A stretch of 64,000 nucleotides of DNA from Medicago truncatula (Eukaryota > Streptophyta > Magnoliopsida > Fabales > Fabaceae). Numbering within the stretch: the first letter of the stretch is position 1; every line of letters starts with the position of its first letter. The stretch is from NCBI RefSeq assembly GCF_003473485.1, contig NC_053045.1, positions 58,198,494 through 58,262,493 on the forward strand, given 5' to 3'. Made by a program: the position numbers and the translations under genes. A model generated the notes under the pieces. That model ran no database searches. It was given only the letters and a program-made list of their open reading frames with translations, and had not been told where the DNA came from. Below are positions 56,901 through 64,000 of the stretch, in pieces.

Positions 56901-58768
56901 ATTACTGATATTAGGGTTGTGTTGAAGTCTTAAAATACAGAAAATGTTGGAGATGTTGCAGAAAATGCTGGAAATGTATCAGGAAATGCAGAAAATTTGC
57001 TAGTAAGTGTAATAATTTAGGGACTGATTTGATTGAATGTTTTATGAATTAGGGACTGAGATGATTGAAAATGTTGTTGCAGGGTGTTCCTGCAAGAAGG
57101 TATGGCATCAGAGAGCCAATTATTTCAAATGAGAGACCTAAGCAAACATCAATGAGGGATCCTGCACCAGCACATCCAACTGCTCCTGACGTTATTAGAG
57201 TACCATATCCAAATTATGGTCCATCCGGTTCAACTCAACCTAAGTTCATGGAGTTTATCCTAACCCCTGGCTTTCCAAAGAAGTGATACTTGATGCATGT
57301 TTAAATTATGCTTTTGGATTTGTAATATTTCGACTTGTTTATGCCCCCTAGTTGGGTTTCTTTTTGGCTATGTGATATTTAAGATCATGCTTCTATGACT
57401 TATGACTTGTTAATGCCCCATAGTTTGGTTGCTTTTTCCTATGTAATATTTCAAACTTGAAGACTTAAGAATTATGACTTATTTAATGGTATTTTCAAGG
57501 ATGAAGTTGTGTCTTCTGTCTTTTTCACTATGTTTTGCAAATATATGCTTCAAGGATCAAATTGGATATATGTTTATAAAATTCAAAGACTTATTTGACG
57601 GGTTTTTAATATAATTTAAGGATCAATTTGGAAGTAAAAAAAGTAACATGGGCAAAATTGCACAACATTTTTTGCAATCAATCAATTTCGTCCTTGAAAT
57701 TTTTTGTCACTATCAACCAATTTAGTCCCTGCTTATGTGGCATCTGACTTAGCAACCCATGTGAGAGGTTAACGGTCACGTCATCACCGTTAACGCCCCA
57801 AATGGACGAAGGGACTAATTTGATTGAGATATATTCAGGGACAAAGCGTGCATTTCGATAAATTGGGGGACGTTTTTGTCTAATTCGTGCAAATTCAAGG
57901 ACAATTTGGGTATTCACTCATTTCCCATAACTTATAACTTATAATTTTTTTATCTCAATTTTACCCTTACAACCTTAATTGGAAAATAATAATAATAATA
58001 ATATATATATATTTTTGATGTCATTTGATATTTATAAGCTAGTTCAACATCTAATTTTACCAAACAATACATATAAATCCAATGATCTAGCTTATGCGCT
58101 GTCAACTATAAGCTAACTTATAAGCTAGCTATTCACAATTTTTGACCAAACAGAGCCTCAATAAGTCGATCCAATTTGAAACAAATCTAAGATCAAACAA
58201 ATTTCAACCTAGACAAAAATTCAAAAAAGGAAAAGAAGGTACCTTGACCGGTGGTTTTTTGACAGATGAATCCATCATTAGCAAGCTTGATCGACTTCGG
58301 CAACGGAACATCCGGCGGCGCCACACCAAAAACAGTCCCAACAAGACTGACCTGAGCCTGCATCTGAGTCAAATCACCAGCTGTTTCAACAGCAGTCTTC
58401 AGATCCGTCTGCGGAAAACCAGCAAAAACGGTGCCGTTTCCAACTTCGGCAGGGAGGGTAGTACCGTCAGCGAGAACAGCATTTGAAGCAGAAACAAGAT
58501 ACTCGTCGTGCTGAAACTCGACGGCGACTTTCCATGACTTGAGTTCATCGAGACCGTTGTTTAGCACGCTTAAGGTTGATTCGAATCGGTAGGGTTGCTT
58601 CTTTGGGTCGGTGACGTTAGGCGGCAGTTGTACTCCGGTGGAGGAGGAGTATGAGACGAGTATACCGTTGCACGATTGTGCATCAGTAAACGACGTCGTT
58701 GTGAGTATGATTGTTGCTAAGAGGATGGTGAAGAAGCTACAGAGGTTTCGTAGCGAAATCATCATCAC
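53967..58768 (-). CDS. COBRA-like protein (COBL7/COBL10-11 subgroup)
   Basis: Two exons, 58768-58243 and 55390-53967, give 649 residues. The GT-AG intron is 2852 bp and full of transposons. Protein: a signal peptide (about 1-30, [20 protein letters not shown] then TDAQSC); an extra N-terminal domain typical of the longer COBRA subgroup ([20 protein letters not shown]); then the COBRA domain with [20 protein letters not shown], the Cys-rich [20 protein letters not shown], and [20 protein letters not shown]; a likely GPI attachment site near TSGAS and a hydrophobic tail [18 protein letters not shown]. There are many N-glycosylation sites. Family role: a GPI-anchored extracellular protein that affects cellulose microfibril orientation and wall assembly; members of this subgroup act in tip growth and pollen tubes in Arabidopsis. 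The frame is intact. The exact orthologue is not determined. Confidence 0.94.
55759..55889. mobile_element. Middle nested element: MITE of the GTTAAC family
   Basis: It begins GGGTCTTGTTAACGAGTGCC and ends GCATTCGTTAACATTTCCC. ATAACTTAT precedes it (55750-55758). The matching ATAACTTAT lies at 57927-57935, beyond the inner MULE, next to a second copy of TTTCCC. This shows that the MITE inserted first and the MULE then landed in its last bases. Confidence 0.85.
55893..57920. mobile_element. Inner nested element: Mutator-like element with about 90-bp TIRs
   Basis: The terminal repeats begin GAGTGAATACCCAAATTTGT (left) and, reversed, TGAGTGAATACCCAAATTGT (right), and match for about 90 bp. TTTCCCATA flanks both sides (55884-55892, 57921-57929), a 9-bp duplication as in Mutator-like elements. 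Inside is a 415-bp tandem duplication (from about 56113 and 56528) and, at about 57083-57286, a coding-like exon after TTGTTGCAG reading [20 protein letters not shown] to [12 protein letters not shown] and a stop. That C-terminus recalls plant MuDR-type transposases ending MQFMPTPG; this is inference. No transposase core remains, so it is a nonautonomous deletion product. Confidence 0.88.
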
Positions 58769-58833
58769 CGTTGTGTCTGTTTGGGATTTTTTTGCTTCAA
58801 ATTCGAAATTTGAAGCCGTGTGAGAGAAACCAA

Positions 58834-58842
58834 ATATATATA
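58834..58842 (-). promoter_or_regulatory. TATA box of the COBRA-like gene
   Basis: Minus-strand TATATATAT lies about 65-75 bp upstream of the ATG, a suitable distance for a TATA box with a short leader. Confidence 0.45.
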
Positions 58843-58844
58843 CT

Positions 58845-61800
58845 GTTTGTTTGTTTATTTATTTTTTGAAAGTAAAAGTTCTAAAAAAGATACCATGGTA
58901 TTTTTGGTAAGAAATAAATTTGGTATTTATTTATTTTATAATTAAAGATACTGGTTAATTTTGTAAAAGGAAAATGAATAACGGTTAAACGCGTTCAAGA
59001 AATGGAAAGGGTCATCCAGCTTAGAAGAAGCTGTAATTTGACTTAGTGTGATGAATGATCTTTTAATTTAATATAAGATTATACTCTTTTTTTTTTTAGA
59101 TTAAGTTTATAGTAGTTTATATCTCCTTTTATTTATTTATCTATGCCGTGTGTGAACTATGTGAATTGATTAATTCAGAGGACAGGGCATATTTGCTGGG
59201 GTTACAATTGCGTGCCGTTCCATTTTCAAATTATTTAATTTCGTTTGTGTAAAAAGACTAGAAAAAAGGTTTTGTGTTTTTCTTTTACTATGTTCATTTC
59301 AACTTTTTCTATCTATTGAAACGGTCCTCAACAGCTCTAAAAATATCGTGCTTCAAATTTGAATTACTGGATGCCGGAGACTGGGGGGAGCTTTTTGGTA
59401 TTCGTTGCCTTTATGTGCTCTGATTGGTTACTTTTTGGGTACATGCCCCCGAGGCCCAATGAACGAAGGATGCAAATTTTAAATAATTTATTTTACTCTG
59501 TTCGAATTATATAATTTAAAACATATTTATGCTATTTGGAATTATATAATCTAACCTTGTAAAAAAATTAGAAACACTAACCAGATGATATGAATGTCTC
59601 CGTTAACCAATAACCACTGTACTATCTCACAAAAACTGCACATCACATCAGTTTTGAGGATGATATGAATAATCAATAATGACCACGACATCATAGTCCC
59701 CCCTCAAGAAAAGTACTTTTGTCGGTCTCAAATATAAGCAAAAATTGAATCAACCAAAGTTTATGTATTTAGTCCAAAAGTTGAAATAAATACATTCATT
59801 TTTGTTGACTCGACTTTTGTTTATATTCGAGACTAATGGTCTGTTTGTTTGAAGAGAGATGGAGGAGAGAGAGAAATAGACACGAGAAAGAGGGAAGAGA
59901 GAATGCATATATGCAGTTTGGAACAGCAGAGAAAAATGGGAGAGAGACCAAATATACGTGGGCCCCATAACTATTCTTCTTCTCCCCTATTGAGCGAAGA
60001 AATGCAAAAGAAACATCCACTCTTTTGCTTTTCCACTTTTACCCTTCTTTCTTTGTAAGCTGTGCACACTAGCACCCTTATGTTGAATTGATATTGATGG
60101 GTAGTGTTTTTTTTTTCTTTCTTCCTTTTACGGGTGATTATAATTTTAACTTTTAAGTAATATTATATCATCAAATTAATTGTATTAATAATAATGGAGC
60201 AAAATGTGGGTGTTAGTTTATTAGATAGATAGGTAGACCAGCAATGGAAATAGTTTTTTTATTTTTATTCTAAACAAGCAATGGAAATAGATGTATGGAT
60301 CCGCATGTGTTAGTTAACTAAATTATTATTCTTTTTACCATATATAAATTATTTAAACCGTGTCAAAAAATTAAAATTAATTAATCTAATCAAATTAAAA
60401 AATTGTGTTAATTTGTTAGTTTAATAAATTAATTAAATAAATTAACATACATAGATAAATTATATGTTGGTTCAAGGATTTTTAAGTTGGGGCATTTTAG
60501 TACTTTCAAAGGTAATCAACACTTCTTTCTTCTCTATTTCTTCTATCTTTCTTTTCTACCAAACAATCCATCAAATCTACTCTATTTCTCACCTATTTCT
60601 CACGTATTTCTATCTTCTTTTACTCTCTCCCTTACTTCTCTCTTCACAACTTCTCTTTACTACCAAACAAACAAAGTGTACAGGAAGTAAGAAAGAAAAT
60701 GGAAATAAGAAAAGATGATAATTGCAACAAAAATACAAAACTTTTTATAGTCAAATGACAGTCTAGACTATAACTACAGTGAAGTCTAAACAAAACTTTT
60801 TATGGTCAAATTTTTTGTTTTGAATTATTGGGCCATTGGCCAATAGCATAATCCTGATTGTATATAAAGCACTATTTTATTTTATTTTGACAAAAGCACC
60901 ATTCTTTTGTTTTTTCCTCAAATATTCTCAAGTTCATTGTTGGTATTGTTAGATGGACGAAGATTTTCTCTATTTAATTGGCATTTTTATTTAGAGAGAT
61001 AAACTAATAACACTATTTTTTTGGTTACATACACTAATAACACTATGAATACAATGTTATTTATTTAATGTAATGTAAACTTAAAAACCTATTGTTAATA
61101 TATGGAGGTGGGAGTATCAACCAAAACCTATTTTTATAGCTTCTTAAACACTATTTTATGGCTTAAATACTTCTACTTGGATCCTTCTATAATTGTATGA
61201 CAATTGCTCTTCTCCCATTAATTTTTGCTCATTCCCGTCAAATAGCCGAGCGTAAGTTATCATGCGCAGGTGTATTTTCAGTTTGAGTTAACTCACATAG
61301 GTGTATTTTTCAGTGTGAGTTAACTCACGTAGGACAAAATAGATGGGAGAAGAGCAATTCTCTAATTATATTGAATCCAAAAAAAAACGAAACGGCTTGC
61401 TTCACCAAAAAAAAAAATCATGAGTTTTTCTTTTACCACCCTCAATTTCTTGGAAGCCCGTCAAAATCCACATATTTTTATTTTTAAGGATAAAATCCAC
61501 ATAATTAAAAACAACAATTTCTTTAGGAAAAAAAATCACAATTTCAACAACATAAATCCAACTGTGACGCAACAACAACAACAACTTTTTTTGAGCATGA
61601 ATTCAACTCGATTCAAACTCACAACTAACTTAATTTGACTCGGTTCAACTCAATAGCTCGAATCAAATGAACCAAAAAATAAAAAAAATAAACTACAAGA
61701 ACCACTTGTGATTCTTCAACTTTAAATTTAAATAAAATATAACTAATTTACTAAGGTCATATGATTTGAACTCGGCCAGACATCCAGTGATCATCATTTT

Positions 61801-62045
61801 TCTTAGATCACTTAAAATACGGGTAACAACACAATTATTCAATGCTATTGCTAATAGCACTACAATTGGATTCCCATAGTTCCTGACTGAACGAGTGATC
61901 TTTTTATAGATAATAACTCTCCATATCATTGGCAAGCCTTCCATGTGGGACTTTTTTTAAGTTATGTTAAAACTTTGTCATTTTTAGATGTTCTACTTGC
62001 TCCATGCCATTTTTTACTCAAGCTTAAACATGTTTTTATTAACTT

Positions 62046-62085
<40 letters not shown>

Positions 62086-63218
62086 ACTATCTCATAAACT
62101 AAATAAGTCGAACAATACATAACTTGAGTTCAATTTGTTTATTTAACGAGTTTAATTTTCACCTCAAGTTCGACTCATCTGGTTCATAAACCAAAATCAA
62201 CGAATTAATTACTAAATTGAATTCTGAATTATTTTTGAATTGATTCAGTTCATTGTCAATCCTATTTACGTGTATGAGTTTCTAATGCTTACTCTCGGTT
62301 CATCTATAAAATAAAAATTACCCGCACAAACAAAAATAAAACATTTTTCTCGTGGAAGTCAAAAAACAAGTTAAGAAGAGTATAGGGAATACTGAAGTAG
62401 CTATGATTTAAAGTTTAAAAAAAAAAAAAAAAAAAATTAAAGTGGCGTTTGATTTTCTTGTTGGGTTGTTGAGTGTGGGTGTTCCCCATAGGGCGACGGC
62501 TAAAATGGACCCATGAATGTAATTGACCAGCATGGTCCGATGTGCAGATAACCATTGATTAGCATCTATTGTACACATTTTAAAATTAGAACTGTGAGAG
62601 AAGCATTTGCTTGTTTAATCTAGATTCAGAAAACCTTTTTGGCAAAAACATGTAGGTTCGTGTTTTTTTTCGTTGTGAAATTGGAAACGTGAATTATAAG
62701 TCTAAACAAAAAATATTAATTAAATCTGTATAAGTTGAAACATTGATTTTTTAAAATTATTTTCTTCATTTTAGAATAATTATAATCTTTGAGATCATTA
62801 TTTTTTATATTGACATATATTATTGATACTAAAACTAATGAAGGAAAATATTACGGATCGAGACTAAAGTTGAAGAAATGTTTCATACATAATATAAAAT
62901 GAAATTTTAAAAAAAAAAATAGAGACTAAAAAAATAACGAAACTATTTTTACATTCTTTTATGGTTTTTTTTTTGTTAACCTTATGTCCTTAGAGAAATG
63001 AGATCCTGATGTAAGTATAGTCCGACAAAATTATTTTATCCAAAAATTAAAAGTGGATTCTCCTAAATGACTCGTCATTTGACGGATTTTATTAATCACG
63101 TAAACTCAATTGTTTAGTTTGATTTATTTATATTACCTTCGTCCCTAAATATAAGACTTTTGACAAAATCATGGGAATTAAGAAAGTTGGTGGTAATATT
63201 AAATTTGTATATAATTAC
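58845..63218. other. Gene-poor stretch
   Basis: No gene recognised. It holds a decayed MITE (59721-59836), a TA microsatellite (62049-62082), a short duplication at 61272-61333 (GTGTATTTT(T)CAGT.TGAGTT with AACTCAC), and purine/pyrimidine-rich tracts (59845-59945 GA-rich, 60520-60660 CT-rich) bounded by GGTCTGTTTGTTTG and CAAACAAACAAA, which may be the ends of another decayed element. Confidence 0.45.
59721..59836. mobile_element. Decayed MITE-like inverted repeat
   Basis: Left GTCGGTCTCAAATATAAGCA with AAAATTGA, right (reversed) TAGTCTCGAATATAAACAAA with AGTCGAGTCAAC. The ends pair imperfectly. About 116 bp, noncoding. Confidence 0.5.
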
Positions 63219-63320
63219 GGGTTAATAGGTCTTTACCCCCTGTAATATAGGTCATTTTCGGTTTTTCCCCCTGTAAAATACTTTTGTAATTTTTGTTTTG
63301 TTTTGATTTACCCTAATAGG
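63219..63320 (+). repeat. Second copy of the 9.17-kb dispersed repeat
   Basis: TTTACCCCCTGTAATATAGG and TCATTTTCGGTTTTTCCCCC match the piece at 9173-9290 with small differences. Noncoding, present twice in the window. Confidence 0.7.
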
Positions 63321-63793
63321 CCAAACAAAAACGATTTTTTTTTTCAAGAATTTTTCGTTTTCGTTTTGATTGTTGTGCTAATAATAACAATCTTATTATT
63401 TATATGTTTTAACGTATCATTTGATCATTTGAAAATAGTTTTTAAGGTACGTTAAGGTACATGAATGGATGATACTACTATCATGCAAATGCAACATCCA
63501 GTTTGTATAACCCAAAAATTTCTATCATCTTACCATTGTAATCGTATGTCATCCATTGATTGAATTTAACCTATTTACGATAAAAAATGTCATGAACTGA
63601 ATGTTTATTTGTAATAATGTTTCATCAAGGAATATTAAATGTGGTTGTAACTCTGCTGCAAAAAAGTCTTTCAAAACGGTCATCTATCTGTATGAGGTAA
63701 CTGATGTTGTCATTAATTATTTTTAAATGTTAATGGTTTATTTTCATTTTTCACATTTTGTTGTGTTTAATGTATTTTCATCCTTCATTGTAG

Positions 63794-64000
63794 ACAAGGA
63801 TATCGGTGTGCCCTATTTTTTTTTTGAACCGCCTCCAAAAGATTAAAAATTCAGATACTGCATTTCTGTTTTCGTCACCTAACAATCTCGTGCATGTTAG
63901 GGTTCTGCCCGTGTGTAATGATGGGGATAACTACTTGATTTGTGGTAAGGACGTGGCGGAATATTTTCGCATCCAAGTGCCAACTGCAGTCAAGATTGAA
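63794..64000 (+). CDS. Possible exon cut by the window edge
   Basis: After a TTCATTGTAG acceptor one frame stays open to the edge (69 codons): TRISVCPIFFLNRLQKIKNS, LVHVRVLPVCNDGDNYLICG, KDVAEYFRIQVPTAVKIE. Composition is coding-like. I do not recognise the family; it could be related to the B3-like genes but I cannot show that. The start, other exons and integrity are unknown. Confidence 0.4.

Larger units (their letters stand above)
55617..58157. mobile_element. Outer nested element: PIF/Harbinger (Tourist-like) MITE
   Basis: Ends GGGTCTGTTTGGCAAG and (reversed) GGCTCTGTTTGGTCAAAA. TCA flanks both sides (55614-55616, 58158-58160), the 3-bp duplication type of Tourist elements. Its own length without the inner insertions is about 370 bp, and the interior is full of AAGCTTATA-type repeats. 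The pseudogene intron (near 50780) shows the same flanking sequence without the element, an empty site. Confidence 0.85.

Noticed and set aside
59835-60680. Possible transposon bounded by GGTCTGTTTGTTTG and CAAACAAACAAA
   Set aside because: The ends pair only over a simple GTTT motif and the interior does not fold; it could be simple-sequence coincidence.
61402-61944. Open frames at 61.4-61.9 kb
   Set aside because: Low-complexity or antisense pairs without motifs; no support for a gene.

Overview
The window is nuclear DNA from a flowering plant, most likely a legume close to Medicago truncatula. It is AT-rich, has intron-containing genes with long gaps between them, many MITEs, LINE and LTR-retrotransposon remains, a plant U2 snRNA gene with USE and TATA promoter elements, a cytosolic-type tRNA gene, and a PR-10 protein of the legume type. 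I read no bacterial, phage or CRISPR features. The species assignment is inference from protein and repeat character, not from a search.

Layout. 0.3-3.9 kb: LINE fragments, a truncated copy of the PR-10 3' end, a U2 snRNA gene (minus) and an intact two-exon PR-10 (Bet v 1 family) gene (minus). 5.7-8.9 kb: a LINE fragment split by a 2.07-kb solo LTR with a 5-bp target-site duplication. 9.5-14.2 kb: a six-exon DUF789 gene (plus) whose long second intron carries two MITEs of one family. 15.6 kb: tRNA-Thr(AGT). 15.7-30 kb: gene-poor, with MITEs, a GC-rich inverted-repeat element, a cluster of TCP/G-box-like motifs, LINE and SINE remains, and a tandem duplication just upstream of the next gene. 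30.3-33.8 kb: an intact six-exon type-B response regulator (plus), a cytokinin-signalling transcription factor. 35-45.7 kb: orphan exons, repeats, a SINE inside a MITE, two B3-like gene copies (at least one broken), tandem arrays and possible Helitron ends. 49.7-58.8 kb: a COBRA-like gene (minus) and a decayed tandem copy of it, with an intronless organellar tyrosyl-tRNA synthetase gene (minus) between them. The large intron of the intact COBRA-like gene holds three transposons nested in one another, each with its own target-site duplication. 58.8-64 kb: gene-poor, with a possible exon cut by the right edge.

The functional genes (PR-10, DUF789, type-B RR, TyrRS, COBRA-like, U2, tRNA-Thr) do not form a pathway. 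They are independent transcription units, as expected for a plant chromosome. What stands out is the legible insertion history: solo LTR in LINE, SINE in MITE, MULE in MITE in Tourist-like element, and a gene duplicate that preserves the pre-insertion intron.
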